Both the position numbers and the translations under genes were made by a program. A stretch of DNA of 64,000 nt from Candidatus Fibrimonadaceae bacterium (GTDB lineage: Bacteria > Fibrobacterota > Fibrobacteria > Fibrobacterales > Fibrobacteraceae): positions 1-64,000 of the forward strand of contig JAITFN010000067.1 in assembly GCA_031281345.1 (NCBI GenBank), given 5' to 3'. This document shows positions 1 to 9,824 of this stretch, in pieces; position 1 is the first letter of the stretch, and each line of letters opens with the position of its first letter. The notes below the pieces were generated by a model. The model was given only the letters and a program-made list of their open reading frames with translations, made no database searches and was not told the origin of the DNA.

Positions 1-40
1 GGTTTGGGTTTTTGGTTTAAAATTTTTTTTTAAATTTTTG

Positions 41-61
41 CCCCCCCCCCCCCCCCCCCCC
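41..61. repeat. Homopolymeric C21 tract upstream of a lipoprotein gene
   Basis: Direct reading: uninterrupted run of 21 C. Confidence 0.95.
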
Positions 62-162
62 ATATCGTCTGAGCCCCGATTCTCAGGATTCGCCCGATTT
101 ACCCGAATTAGGGGATTATATTCAATTTTTCAACTTTCAACCCTTAAAACGGAGGTAACACT

Positions 163-681
163 ATGAGAATACAATTCTCAAAATTCGCATGGATGGCAGG
201 CATTATGCTTGCTTTGGCATTCACATTTTCCTGCTCTTCGCCAGATGGCGGTGGCGGCGGCACAGACCCTAGCACTGGCGGCACATTCACCGTAACGGAT
301 ATTCCGGCGAAGTATAATGGAAAGTATGTGTACTGTTCTGGTTCGATTCTTAACGGTACAACCATTGTCACTAGCATTGGAGGCTACGAAAGCAGAAATA
401 CGAGTACTGGAAATTATACATGGTCTCGTATTTCAAATGGAAAGGTAAGTATTCCTGTATGGTTGCAACATAGGGATGGTAATCTTGTTCAACCTATTGT
501 AAGGTATTCAGGCAATGATACTTTTGATATGAGGTTTGCTATCTCTGAAGTTAGTACATCGCTGGAATATACGAGCGGCAATTATGGATTAGCTGCCGGT
601 ATTATTAATTCAGTTACCTTCTCTAATGGCAGTGCCATTATATCACGGAATGACGCAACCGCATGGACTGAATCTAAGTAA
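163..681 (+). CDS. Small lipoprotein with the FISUMP-family type signal peptide (LALAFTFSCSS)
   Basis: SD 'cggagg' upstream, lipobox signal peptide shared with other lipoproteins in the window. Confidence 0.7.
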   Translation: MRIQFSKFAWMAGIMLALAFTFSCSSPDGGGGGTDPSTGGTFTVTDIPAKYNGKYVYCSGSILNGTTIVTSIGGYESRNTSTGNYTWSRISNGKVSIPVWLQHRDGNLVQPIVRYSGNDTFDMRFAISEVSTSLEYTSGNYGLAAGIINSVTFSNGSAIISRNDATAWTESK

Positions 682-682
682 C

Positions 683-724
683 GGCAATGGTTTCTTGCTG
701 AGTGTTCGTTGCGTACAGGATTAA
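683..724 (+). pseudogene. Remnant of a FISUMP C-terminus (GNGFLLSVRCVQD*)
   Basis: Frame 2 reads ...NLSNGNGFLLSVRCVQD-stop directly after the stop of the 163..681 ORF; the intact FISUMP genes end SVRCVQN/SVRCVQD. Confidence 0.75.
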
Positions 725-741
725 GGCGTAGCCACCACCAC

Positions 742-785
742 AAAATCATTTCACATTTGGGGCAACCGCAAAGGTCGCCCCTACG
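742..785 (-). repeat. Dispersed repeat family C (GTAGGGGC(A/G)ACC..TGCGGTTGCC..CAAATGTGAAATGATTT)
   Basis: Matches copies at 7243 and 44561. Confidence 0.75.
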
Positions 786-792
786 GAACACA

Positions 793-827
793 AACCTCGT
801 GCGTTTGGGGGTGGTTGTAGGTGTTTT
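793..827 (+). repeat. 35-bp repeat (AACCTCGTGCGTTTGGGGGTGGTTGTAGGTGTTTT), copy 1
   Basis: Identical to 1436..1470, near-identical to 9150..9184. Confidence 0.9.
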
Positions 828-842
828 TTCTATATTTCCAAT

Positions 843-1073
843 ATGGAAACATCTCTATTTATTGAAACAGATATTTCAAAAGACGTTGAGCAAATCGCAA
901 AACGTCGTGAAGTTCCAGTTGAAACTATTTACATTATTGCAATAAAAGAGTTTGTTCAAAATCACAAAGATGACGATATTCTAATCGCCTTAAATAAAGT
1001 TTATCCCAAAACAAATTCCAAACTAGAAAAAGATATTGAATTCGCCCAAAGCTCAGTTATAGGCGAGGACTAA
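843..1073 (+). CDS. Putative antitoxin (MazE-like position)
   Basis: Small ORF directly upstream of a MazF/PemK-like sequence; TATATT box 6 nt upstream of ATG. Confidence 0.6.
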   Translation: METSLFIETDISKDVEQIAKRREVPVETIYIIAIKEFVQNHKDDDILIALNKVYPKTNSKLEKDIEFAQSSVIGED

Positions 1074-1389
1074 CTTACCTAGTCCTAGAGGCTCTGAACC
1101 AGCAAAAAGGCGACCAGTTTTAATAGTTCAAAATGATATTTTCAATAGGAGTGAAATAAACACCGTTATCTGTGCAGTGATAACATCTAATCTGCATTTG
1201 GCAAATGCCCCCTTCAATATCTTACTAGAAAAAAGTGTTTCTAAACTAGAAAAATCCTCTGTAATAAATATTTCTCAAATCATAACTTTGGACAAAGCCT
1301 ATCTAACGGATTTTGTCTCTATGCTTCCAAAATATCTTATTTCACAAGTAGATTACAGTTTGAAACAGATTTTCGATATTTCTATTTAG
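1063..1389 (+). pseudogene. MazF/PemK-like toxin lacking its N-terminus (LPSPRGSEPAKRRPVLIVQNDIFN...)
   Basis: Frame 1 carries the MazF/PemK motif, but there is no ATG/GTG/TTG between the in-frame stop at ~1060 and that motif. Confidence 0.65.
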
Positions 1390-1435
1390 GGCAAATAACG
1401 CCTCTCCTTCTGGCTTGTATCTCCAAATAAATGCG

Positions 1436-1470
1436 AACCTCGTGCGTTTGGGGGTGGTTGTAGGTGTTTT
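1436..1470 (+). repeat. 35-bp repeat, copy 2
   Basis: Identical to 793..827. Confidence 0.9.
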
Positions 1471-1537
1471 CTCGAAAACTAATTTACTATATTAAAATTG
1501 GTTGTTGTTTATATTACTATTACAGGAGGTTAGTATT

Positions 1538-1759
1538 ATGAATTACTCATTACAATTAGGCAGAAAGCCTAAAGGTGGCGGGGGCGACGGGTTTTTGCCC
1601 GCGTCCGACCAAGACGAGGATTTAGACGAATTCGACGAACTTGGGGAAGAAGAAGAGGATGTGGTAGAAGATGAGGAGAGTCTGGATGAAGAACTTAATT
1701 TTGACAAGCCGCATTTTCGCCGTTTAGGGCTGGATTACGAAGAAGAGGAAGAAGAGTGA
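1538..1759 (+). CDS. Small highly acidic protein (Glu/Asp-rich C-terminus)
   Basis: SD 'aggagg' before ATG 1538; stop overlaps next start (GTGA). Confidence 0.65.
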   Translation: MNYSLQLGRKPKGGGGDGFLPASDQDEDLDEFDELGEEEEDVVEDEESLDEELNFDKPHFRRLGLDYEEEEEE

Positions 1760-3654
1760 ATTATTTTAGAGCTATTTGCGTATTTTTGTTGCCAGCCATT
1801 TTATTTTCGGCTTGTTCAACGGCCCGCCAGAGCGGAGCCGTTTCTGTTTCCAAACATCCAAAAAATTCTACCATTAAAACGGTGGATTTGCCAGAACCTG
1901 TGGGGGCAGCAGGTAAAACATCTTGGTTGGAATATAAATCTGGAAAGCAGGCAGCCGAGGCAGAAGACATATTAACTGCCATATACTATTTAGACCTTGC
2001 ATTGTCTGAGCTTTATACCGAACAACGTATGGATTCTCTTGGGCAACCAGAAGATTCCATATATTTTTCCACAATGCCAAATCGGATAGTTCTGGATTTG
2101 GAGAGCCTTTACCCCAAGCTCCTTAATCAAACACAAAGTCAAGCCTTTTCATTGCTAAACGATTACGAAAAAAATATTGATGATTTTGAAGAAACCCCGC
2201 TGGATAGCGCAGAAAAAGAAATTCTTGAAAATTTTTTGGACACAACGGATTTATCAAAATTTTCTTTGCCTCTTACAGTAAATGCACGTGTTATGCAAGA
2301 AATTCACTTTTTAACCGTGAATGCCAGAACCTTCACCGAAGGCTCTCTTTCTAGAAAAACAGCTTTAGACAGCATGATTTATGCAAAGCTAAAACAACGC
2401 AACATGCCAGAAGATTTGATTTATTTGGCATTTATAGAAAGTGGTTTCAAGCTACATGCTTACAGCCGTGCAAAAGCCGCAGGGGTGTGGCAATTTATAC
2501 CTGGAACTGGCAAACGCTACGGTCTGCCTGTGGACTTTTGGTTGGATATGCGCCGCAACCCAGAAGCAGCTACCGATGCGGCTTTGAGTTATTTATCTGA
2601 TTTGTACAATGAATTTGGCGATTGGTATTTGGCAATGGCGGCTTACAATTGCGGCGAAGGCAGAATTAGGCGGCTTGTAAGGGAGAACACAACCGATTCT
2701 TCCAAAAAAGTTTCTTACTGGGATTTGAAGTTGCCTCGCGAAACAATGCTCTATGTTCCGAGAATTTTAGCGGCTGCAATTATAGGGCATTTCCCAGAAA
2801 ATTATTCGTTCACAGTTGAAAAACAGAGCCGTGTTCCATTTGATACAGTCACAATAAAAGACTGTATTCCTCTAGACAAAGCAGGCTCTGCGGTTGGCGC
2901 AAGCATTAACACAATGCGCGAATTGAATCCAGAACTAACGCGCTGGTGTACTCCTCCCAATTTAAAAACCTACACAATGAAAGTTCCCAAAGGTTCTAGA
3001 GAAAAATTTTTGGCAGCTTACGAAAAAATGGACAAAACCCAGCTTGTGCGCTGGCAGCAATACAAAGTGCAAAGAGGAGATAACTTGGGTCAAATATCAA
3101 GGCTCTTTGGGCTCAGGGTTGCAGACATACAAGCGGCAAATAATTTGAGAAACACAAGACTTAGCGTTGGGCAAGTTTTGATAATTCCAATGCCTACTGG
3201 AGCAAATCCTCCCGAAAAACAGAGGCAAATTGAAAAACAAGAAAGCGCGGCAGCACTCGCAAAAAAACAGCTCTTTGATACTCCCACCGAAAAAACAGGT
3301 CTTAGCATACGTTCTTATGTTGTTCGCAGGGGCGATAATTTGAGTTCCATTTCTAGGCGGTTTGGTATATCTTCGCAAAACTTAATGGCTTGGAATAATT
3401 TGCAAACCAACAAGGTTATAATTGGGCAACGTCTTTATCTGCAAGATCCTTCTAAACAAGATTCCAAAAAAAATGAAGGTTTAGCCCCAATAACTCAAAA
3501 AGAAGTTAAGGGCACAAGCTATATAATAAAACAAGGCGATAACCTATGGGAGATAGCTCGCAACAACAATGTAACAGTTCAGCAACTGTTGGAATGGAAT
3601 CCGGGTTTGGATAAAAAGATTTATCCTGGCATGAAGATTAAGATTGGCGACTAG
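1756..3654 (+). CDS. Lytic murein transglycosylase (MltD-like) with three LysM domains
   Basis: SLT motif 'LIYLAFIESGF..ASGVWQF'-like (AAGVWQFIPGTGKRYGL), three LysM repeats (YKVQRGDNLGQIS, YVVRRGDNLSSIS, YIIKQGDNLWEIA). Confidence 0.9.
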   Translation: MNYFRAICVFLLPAILFSACSTARQSGAVSVSKHPKNSTIKTVDLPEPVGAAGKTSWLEYKSGKQAAEAEDILTAIYYLDLALSELYTEQRMDSLGQPEDSIYFSTMPNRIVLDLESLYPKLLNQTQSQAFSLLNDYEKNIDDFEETPLDSAEKEILENFLDTTDLSKFSLPLTVNARVMQEIHFLTVNARTFTEGSLSRKTALDSMIYAKLKQRNMPEDLIYLAFIESGFKLHAYSRAKAAGVWQFIPGTGKRYGLPVDFWLDMRRNPEAATDAALSYLSDLYNEFGDWYLAMAAYNCGEGRIRRLVRENTTDSSKKVSYWDLKLPRETMLYVPRILAAAIIGHFPENYSFTVEKQSRVPFDTVTIKDCIPLDKAGSAVGASINTMRELNPELTRWCTPPNLKTYTMKVPKGSREKFLAAYEKMDKTQLVRWQQYKVQRGDNLGQISRLFGLRVADIQAANNLRNTRLSVGQVLIIPMPTGANPPEKQRQIEKQESAAALAKKQLFDTPTEKTGLSIRSYVVRRGDNLSSISRRFGISSQNLMAWNNLQTNKVIIGQRLYLQDPSKQDSKKNEGLAPITQKEVKGTSYIIKQGDNLWEIARNNNVTVQQLLEWNPGLDKKIYPGMKIKIGD

Positions 3655-4663
3655 CAAACCACGAATTTATATCCTCACCTTCTGGCAAAAGACCAAAAGA
3701 ATGTGTTTCCAAACCAGCTTCTTGCAGCATAGCAGAAATTCGGGCCTCGCTTGCCCTGCCAGCGGCATCGTTGTCTAGGCAGAGTATAATTTTTTTGTTC
3801 TTGAACATTTCCACCCACTCCGGCTTAAATGAATTAACGCCTGGCACTCCAACCGCGCAAAAATTGTGACCCAGCAGCGTTAAGGTATCTATGGCTCCTT
3901 CGCATAAATAAACAATGCCGGGTTTTCCGTCTAAAACCTCTTTGTTGTATGGAAATGGAATTGCTTTTTGAAGATTCAATTCTTTTGGCACAACATCTTT
4001 CTCTATTGCTCTTGCTTGAAAAAAGAAGGGGCGATGCTGCTCATCTATGTATGGAATTATAATTGGGTGCCTGCCATATCTCAAAATTCCTTGATTGTTG
4101 AACAAGCCAGCATATTGCAAATCTTCCAAAGAATATTTTGCCAGAAGCTCGCGGCTTGTGCGGTGGTAGTCGTCTATTAAACGCAAAAGGACTTTGTCCC
4201 AAACGGGTTTGTAAATATGCCTTTTTGCTAGCCACCAAGCAGCTTTGCTATTTGGCGGTATTGGTGAGAGCAAGTTTAAAAAATCAAATATAACTTTTTC
4301 TTTGAAAAATTTTGGACGTTCTGAATGTTCCTGTTTTTTTGATTTTTGAGCGGTGGATTTTTGCATATCTCTTTTTATTGAAGGCGCATCGCCTTTAAGC
4401 CATTTAAGAGCCTCTGCAAAACTTATTCCTAGATACATTTGCACAAGTGAAATAACATCGCCTTTAACATTTTCGCACACAAAGCACTTAAAATAACCCC
4501 TTTCTTCGTTAATGCTAACAGAGGGCGTTCTATCTCCGTGAGCGTGTTGCTCTGGGAAAAAACAACGGAAATGCCCTCGCTCAACCGACAATCCAAGCCT
4601 TTTAGCAACAACTGTTATTGAAAGCGAAGATTTTAATTCCTGAATTTCGCTGTTGCTCATCAT
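3638..4663 (-). CDS. DnaG-like protein: CHC2-type zinc finger plus TOPRIM domain
   Basis: CFFPEQHAHGDRTPSVSI...FKCFVC; TOPRIM 'VYLCEGAIDTLTL...IILCLDNDAAGRAS'. Confidence 0.8.
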   Translation of the reverse strand: MMSNSEIQELKSSLSITVVAKRLGLSVERGHFRCFFPEQHAHGDRTPSVSINEERGYFKCFVCENVKGDVISLVQMYLGISFAEALKWLKGDAPSIKRDMQKSTAQKSKKQEHSERPKFFKEKVIFDFLNLLSPIPPNSKAAWWLAKRHIYKPVWDKVLLRLIDDYHRTSRELLAKYSLEDLQYAGLFNNQGILRYGRHPIIIPYIDEQHRPFFFQARAIEKDVVPKELNLQKAIPFPYNKEVLDGKPGIVYLCEGAIDTLTLLGHNFCAVGVPGVNSFKPEWVEMFKNKKIILCLDNDAAGRASEARISAMLQEAGLETHSFGLLPEGEDINSWFASRQS

Positions 4664-4699
4664 AGATATAGATAAAGTAGTATTTCTATTTTTATTCAG

Positions 4700-5968
4700 A
4701 TGAAGTTCAAAGCTATTCTGGTTATTTTTTCCTTGTTTCTCTCTTGTCAGGGACCTTGGAGCTATTACCCAGAAGACCCAGAAAACTACAAAGGAATATG
4801 GATTACCGCATACATAGTCTCTGGCAGGCCGGTGACAAACGTGTACCTTGAGAAAATGCACAACTTAAACGAAGTTTATATGCGAGGTTTTGCGTTCTAC
4901 GAATCGGCAAATATAGAAATAAAAGGCATTTTCAATGGGAGAGACACTTCATTTTTTTTAAAACCAGATACCGCTAATTTTGCTCACAACCCAAACAGCT
5001 TTGTAGGAGATGAAAATTTAATTCCAGAAGCGGGCGCAAGTTATGAGATGTATGTATCTGTAACTTGGGACAGTGCAGGCAAAAAAGTAACCAGCGAGTT
5101 CAGTGCGAAAACGCATATTCCAAAAAAATTCAAAATAAAAAGAGCTTACGATTTGCTGGGCGAACAATTCAAAGAAAAAGACACCATTATGTATTTACCT
5201 CCGCCTATGGATATGGGTTCAAATTATTTTATTCCAGAATACAGCAACGAAGATATTGGCGGTGCCTTTGTTTCAATGGTTTACGATACCAATGGGCTTT
5301 ATTGGGGTGAGAATTTTATGGATAATATAATAGAGCAGTTCGATTCCGATGGTATCGATACAGCACGACATGCAAGATTTGGAGATAGGCGCCTGATATA
5401 CACGGCAACCAATATGCAAGTAGCAAACATGAATAAAGACATAGACAGCATTCCTGTACTTGGTTTTATGATGCCGGCCATTGGGAATATCAAGTTGTTG
5501 TTTTATGCCACCACTCGCGAATACATGGATTACCGAAGTACCTTCCTGCAAGGATCCAGAGACAGCCGCATAAAACCTATTTACAATATTGAAGGCGGAG
5601 CAGGAATTTTTGCTGGAATGCTTGTTGATACCTTTGAGCTAAATTTAAAAACTACGCCAGATTTGAAAACGTATTCTTATGCAGAAGCTCAAAAGAGCTA
5701 TTGCATGCAAGAAGACGAGGAATATAATGTTAAAAACTGGAAAACTCATAGCCAGTGCTTGGCATTTTGGGAAAAAATCCCAACCAAGGATTATATGAAA
5801 GATTTAGTCTCTTGGTGTGAAATGCAGAATTTCCCATTGGACAAATACCCCGATTGTGGTTCGGCAATGGTACATTTCTATAATAGCGGTAAAAGATCTC
5901 CGGTATTAGAGAGAGAGGTGAAAAAATGGTGCGAAGAGCATAAAGACGACAAGGAGTGTCTCAGTTAA
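4700..5968 (+). CDS. Lipoprotein, DUF4249-like
   Basis: Signal peptide with Cys (LFLSCQG); overall resemblance only. Confidence 0.5.
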   Translation: MKFKAILVIFSLFLSCQGPWSYYPEDPENYKGIWITAYIVSGRPVTNVYLEKMHNLNEVYMRGFAFYESANIEIKGIFNGRDTSFFLKPDTANFAHNPNSFVGDENLIPEAGASYEMYVSVTWDSAGKKVTSEFSAKTHIPKKFKIKRAYDLLGEQFKEKDTIMYLPPPMDMGSNYFIPEYSNEDIGGAFVSMVYDTNGLYWGENFMDNIIEQFDSDGIDTARHARFGDRRLIYTATNMQVANMNKDIDSIPVLGFMMPAIGNIKLLFYATTREYMDYRSTFLQGSRDSRIKPIYNIEGGAGIFAGMLVDTFELNLKTTPDLKTYSYAEAQKSYCMQEDEEYNVKNWKTHSQCLAFWEKIPTKDYMKDLVSWCEMQNFPLDKYPDCGSAMVHFYNSGKRSPVLEREVKKWCEEHKDDKECLS

Positions 5969-7176
5969 TGTCTCCTCTTGCCTTGCTCCGCATAGCTTTT
6001 AAAGCATTGCTCAGGAACAGAATGAGAACATTCCTCTCTGTGCTTGGCATTGTCATTGGCGTTGCTGCTGTTATAACTATGGTGGCCATAGGCGAGGGTA
6101 GCAAGCAGTCCATAAAAGAGCAAATTGGCAGCTTGGGTGCAAATATAGTTATAATTTCCCCGAATCCTCGCCAAACAAGCGGTGTGCGCATGGATGCTTC
6201 GGCAACACAGCTTTTAACTTTGAACGATGCCTATGCCTTGCGAAAAAAATCAAAATATTTAGTGGCCGTTTCACCGGTGATTGATGCGAGGGGGCAGGTG
6301 GTTGCCGCAGGTGGAAACTGGCCTAGCGGAATAACGGGGGTATGGGCTGAATATTTGCAAATTCGCGGCTACGAATTGGAAGACGGCGTCATGTTTGAAG
6401 GCGATGAAAATATGTCTAAGGTTTGCGTTATTGGAAAAACTGTTGCAGACAATCTTTTTCCGGCTGGCAATCCGGTGGGGCAAACAATTCGTTATAGAAA
6501 TATTCCTCTCAAGGTTATAGGGCTACTAAAAAGCAAAGGAACTTCTGGGTTTGGGCAAGACCAAGACGATGTTATTTTAGCTCCCTTTTCAGCAGTTCAA
6601 AAACGTATTTTGGCAACAACTAATGTTAGAACCATTTATGCTGGTGCTAGTGACGAGTATAGTGCGCCGCTTGCGGTTGAAGAAGCACAGGAAATTTTGA
6701 GCGAAGAGCATAAACTTCCTTATGATAGCGATGCCTTTCGCATTCAAACCCAGCAGGAACTTTTGGATATGGTTTCTAGTACGGCAAATCTTTTAACCGC
6801 TGTTTTAACCGCCATTGCAGGCATTAGCCTTTTGGTTGGCGGAATTGGGATTATGAATATAATGTATGTTTCGGTAACCGAGCGTACCCGTGAAATAGGT
6901 CTTAGAATGGCGATAGGGGCGAGAGGTTCTGATATTTTAATGCAGTTTTTGATTGAAGCGGTTCTCATAAGTTTAACCGGAGGTCTTGTTGGAATTATGT
7001 TTGGCGCTTTAGCTTCTTTTTTTGTTATGTATTTAGCAAACTGGCCTGTTACCGTCACCTTCTCTAGCATTGTAATCAGTTTTTCTGTTTGTTTTGCAAC
7101 AGGTGTTTTTTTTGGTTGGTACCCCGCCCGCAAAGCGGCTAGGCTAGACCCTATTGAGGCGCTAAGGTACGAATAG
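5956..7176 (+). CDS. MacB-like ABC transporter permease
   Basis: MacB/FtsX architecture: '[27 protein letters not shown]', '[28 protein letters not shown]', '[17 protein letters not shown]'. Confidence 0.92.
   Translation: MSQLMSPLALLRIAFKALLRNRMRTFLSVLGIVIGVAAVITMVAIGEGSKQSIKEQIGSLGANIVIISPNPRQTSGVRMDASATQLLTLNDAYALRKKSKYLVAVSPVIDARGQVVAAGGNWPSGITGVWAEYLQIRGYELEDGVMFEGDENMSKVCVIGKTVADNLFPAGNPVGQTIRYRNIPLKVIGLLKSKGTSGFGQDQDDVILAPFSAVQKRILATTNVRTIYAGASDEYSAPLAVEEAQEILSEEHKLPYDSDAFRIQTQQELLDMVSSTANLLTAVLTAIAGISLLVGGIGIMNIMYVSVTERTREIGLRMAIGARGSDILMQFLIEAVLISLTGGLVGIMFGALASFFVMYLANWPVTVTFSSIVISFSVCFATGVFFGWYPARKAARLDPIEALRYE
7143..7175 (+). repeat. 33-bp direct repeat, left copy (macB-like 3' end / ancestral uvrB 3' end)
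   Basis: gctagaccctattgaggcgctaaggtacgaata; one mismatch to 9840..9872. Confidence 0.92.
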
Positions 7177-7242
7177 CCCTTTTGTCTGAACCAGAATTCT
7201 CAGAATTTTGGGAATTTTCAGAATAATACAATGATCCGTTTT

Positions 7243-7285
7243 GTAGGGGCAACCCTTGCGGTTGCCTCAAATGTGAAATGATTTG
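7243..7285 (+). repeat. Dispersed repeat family C
   Basis: Matches 742..785 (inverted) and 44561..44602. Confidence 0.75.
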
Positions 7286-7342
7286 CAATATTTTTGTATC
7301 TTACTAAGTAAATTTAATGTACTTTGGTGGAGAAAAGTCATT

Positions 7343-8545
7343 ATGAAAAACAGCCCCTCAAAACTCGCACTAATGGCAACCCTAACGCTTGCCTTGACAT
7401 TCACATTTTCTTGCTCTGGCGGTGATAATGGAGGCAATGACAATGGAGGTGGCAATGGTGGCAGCACCGAGCAAAGCTACAACTATTGCATTACGGCAGA
7501 CAATATCTGCCTAGTTGGTCCTTATACTGCCAGCATTTGCAGAGGTCAAGTGAGCAATAGCTGCCCCAACGGTTCAAGCCCAAGCGTGGGCGGCTCGTCT
7601 TCCTCTATCGGTGGCGTTTCTAGTTCGTCTGTTGCAAGTGTGGGTAGTTCCAGTTCCGTAACAAGCAGTTCAAGTCCCAACGATATCGGCGATTATTGCA
7701 ATTGGAATCCTGAAAATTGTGGTTATGATAGTTGTTGCTTCATTATTAGTGATAATGAAGAGCGTGAAATATGCCGTTTATATGCACAAATAGTTGTTAC
7801 TTGCCCGAAAGGTGGTTCTAGCTCGTCTATTGCAAATGTGAGTAGTTCCAGTTCCGTAAAAGCCAGTTCGTCTTCCTCTGTCGGTGGAGTTTCTAGCTCG
7901 TCTGTTGTACCAAATTCAAGTTCAGCGGTATATTCATCGTCAGGCACAAAGCTGAGTAGTTCTAGCATTGCCAGTGCTGGCGGTTCTTGCGATATAAAAG
8001 ATTACAGAATAGTTAAAATCGGCAATCAAACTTGGATGGCGGAGAATTTGAACTGCGATGTTGCGGGTAGTAAGTGCTATGATAATAACCCTGTCTATTG
8101 CGACAACACGTATGGTCGTCTTTACAACTGGGCAACGGCTATGACTGTTTGCCCTAGCGGTTGGCATTTACCGAGCCATGCGGAATGGGAAAAGCTGATA
8201 AGCTACGTTATGAGCGATAATAATTTTTCAGGGATAGGAAGAGTAGGGGAATATCTGAAAGCACAAAGTGGCTGGGCCTATAGCAACGACTACTACAATG
8301 TCTATGCTAACGGCAATGACAAGTACGGCTTTTCCGCCCTTCCGGGCGGCGCCTGCATTCCACCCTATACCGGCATGGGAAATGACTCTTTCCAACGAGT
8401 TGGCGAGTCCGGTGGCTGGTGGAGTACCTTAGAGTACAGTAGAGACGATGCTTACGCTAGGACCATGAGCAATACAAGCAGAGGCATCTACGAAGCAGAC
8501 TACCCCAAGAACCGCTTGCTCAGTGTTCGTTGTGTGCAGAATTAA
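7343..8545 (+). CDS. FISUMP-domain lipoprotein with serine-rich linkers
   Basis: Lipobox LTFTFSCSGG; SSSSS linkers; 'NQTWMAENLNCDVAGSKCYDNN...YGRLYNWATAMTVCPSGWHLPSHAEWEKL...SVRCVQN'. Confidence 0.93.
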   Translation: MKNSPSKLALMATLTLALTFTFSCSGGDNGGNDNGGGNGGSTEQSYNYCITADNICLVGPYTASICRGQVSNSCPNGSSPSVGGSSSSIGGVSSSSVASVGSSSSVTSSSSPNDIGDYCNWNPENCGYDSCCFIISDNEEREICRLYAQIVVTCPKGGSSSSIANVSSSSSVKASSSSSVGGVSSSSVVPNSSSAVYSSSGTKLSSSSIASAGGSCDIKDYRIVKIGNQTWMAENLNCDVAGSKCYDNNPVYCDNTYGRLYNWATAMTVCPSGWHLPSHAEWEKLISYVMSDNNFSGIGRVGEYLKAQSGWAYSNDYYNVYANGNDKYGFSALPGGACIPPYTGMGNDSFQRVGESGGWWSTLEYSRDDAYARTMSNTSRGIYEADYPKNRLLSVRCVQN

Positions 8546-8562
8546 AATAGGAGAGAACCAAA

Positions 8563-9030
8563 ATGAGCAACACTACCACAGCTTTGTCGTATGATAAAAT
8601 TTTCAACGAAATCGCCGAAGAATGTAGAGAAAAAGAAATATTCTCCAATTCGGAAGAAATAAAACCGAATAAAAAGAAACCGAGGTTTTGCAGACTTCAG
8701 CGAACGTCAATACATTACGAATTACAGCATTATGATTTAGCTGGTATGGTAGGCATAGAAATTCATATTGAGAAAAAAAGTTATGGCGAAAAAAATGATT
8801 ATTCGGCAAAAAAAGAAAAAGTAGAATTATTGCAGAGATACTTAAAATATTTAACAGATGTAAAAATTTTTGGCAAACAAATAATGTATGACCCTTGCTG
8901 GTATAACTGTGGGCGGATATATCTTTTATGCGATTATTCTATGGGCAAAGAAAAAATACTTTGTTACATAAATGAGTTTATTTACCAAACTAGGGAAAGA
9001 ATAAATATAATTGTCCCGAACTGGGATTAA
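8563..9030 (+). CDS. Hypothetical protein
   Basis: ORF with upstream 'aggagag'; no family recognised. Confidence 0.55.
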   Translation: MSNTTTALSYDKIFNEIAEECREKEIFSNSEEIKPNKKKPRFCRLQRTSIHYELQHYDLAGMVGIEIHIEKKSYGEKNDYSAKKEKVELLQRYLKYLTDVKIFGKQIMYDPCWYNCGRIYLLCDYSMGKEKILCYINEFIYQTRERINIIVPNWD

Positions 9031-9149
9031 GCCACCCCCCACAAATCGTGTCATTGTGTTGTTTAACGTGTGGGGTTGTCGTGCCACATTTGTATTATTC
9101 TGTAAACCCTGTAAATTCTGTGAATTCTGGTTCAGATAAGATAAATGCG

Positions 9150-9184
9150 AACCCCGTGCGTTTGTGTGTGGTTGTAGGTGTTTT
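9150..9184 (+). repeat. 35-bp repeat, copy 3
   Basis: AACCCCGTGCGTTTGTGTGTGGTTGTAGGTGTTTT; near-identical to copies 1 and 2. Confidence 0.88.
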
Positions 9185-9209
9185 TCTATATTTACTCCAA
9201 GAGGTATTT

Positions 9210-9422
9210 ATGTTAAGACAAGTTATGGTTCCAAGTAAAGAAAATTCCACTATCTCCATTCCTGCCGAATTTTACGGAACAGAGGTAGAAGTTTTAGTTT
9301 ATCCATTTTACAGCCAGCCAGCCAGCCAAAACTCCAATGACATAAATGACATATTTGACAAACATCTCTACTCATTTGGCAATTTCAAGTTCAACAGAAA
9401 CGATGCAAACAATTATGAATAG
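9210..9422 (+). CDS. Putative AbrB/VapB-like antitoxin
   Basis: Small ORF overlapping the start of a PIN-domain gene; N-terminus resembles 39297..39497. Confidence 0.6.
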   Translation: MLRQVMVPSKENSTISIPAEFYGTEVEVLVYPFYSQPASQNSNDINDIFDKHLYSFGNFKFNRNDANNYE

Positions 9423-9819
9423 AATTGCATTAGACAGCAACATTTTAATCTATAACCATAGCTTAGATTACGAAAATAAAAGGCTCATAGCCAGAGATTT
9501 TTTCAAAGAAAATCCTATTATATCCTCGCAAGTCATATCCGAATATATAAATGTAATGAAGCGAAATTTCAAAATGCAAAAACAGGAATTATTGTATTTA
9601 TGTTCTTTGTGGTTGGAAAAATGTTCCATTCAACCAGTAGTTTTATCCACAATAAAACTAGCTCAAAATTTAATCAACAGATACGATTTTCAAATATTTG
9701 ACGGAATTATAATTGCTGCTGCACTAGAAGCAAATTGCGACATTCTTTACAGCGAAGATATGCAAAATGGGCAAATAATAGAAAACACACTTAAAATTGT
9801 AAATCCCTTTGCTGATTGA
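9415..9819 (+). CDS. PIN-domain toxin (VapC-like)
   Basis: 'IALDSNILIYNHS..', 'QVISEYINVMKR', 'FDGIIIAAALEANCDILYSEDMQNG'. Confidence 0.85.
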   Translation: MNRIALDSNILIYNHSLDYENKRLIARDFFKENPIISSQVISEYINVMKRNFKMQKQELLYLCSLWLEKCSIQPVVLSTIKLAQNLINRYDFQIFDGIIIAAALEANCDILYSEDMQNGQIIENTLKIVNPFAD

Positions 9820-9824
9820 AAATT

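Noticed and set aside
793-1470. 35-bp repeats as classical integron attC sites
   Set aside because: I could not find paired RYYYAAC/GTTRRRY core sites and there is no intI in the window; reported only as an unidentified repeat.
7723-7968. Acidic antisense ORF in the FISUMP Ser-rich region
   Set aside because: Low-complexity complement of serine linker codons.
9048-9209. 5' extension of the antitoxin ORF
   Set aside because: Runs through the intergenic and 35-bp repeats; ATG at 9210 with 'caagaggta' upstream is the better start.
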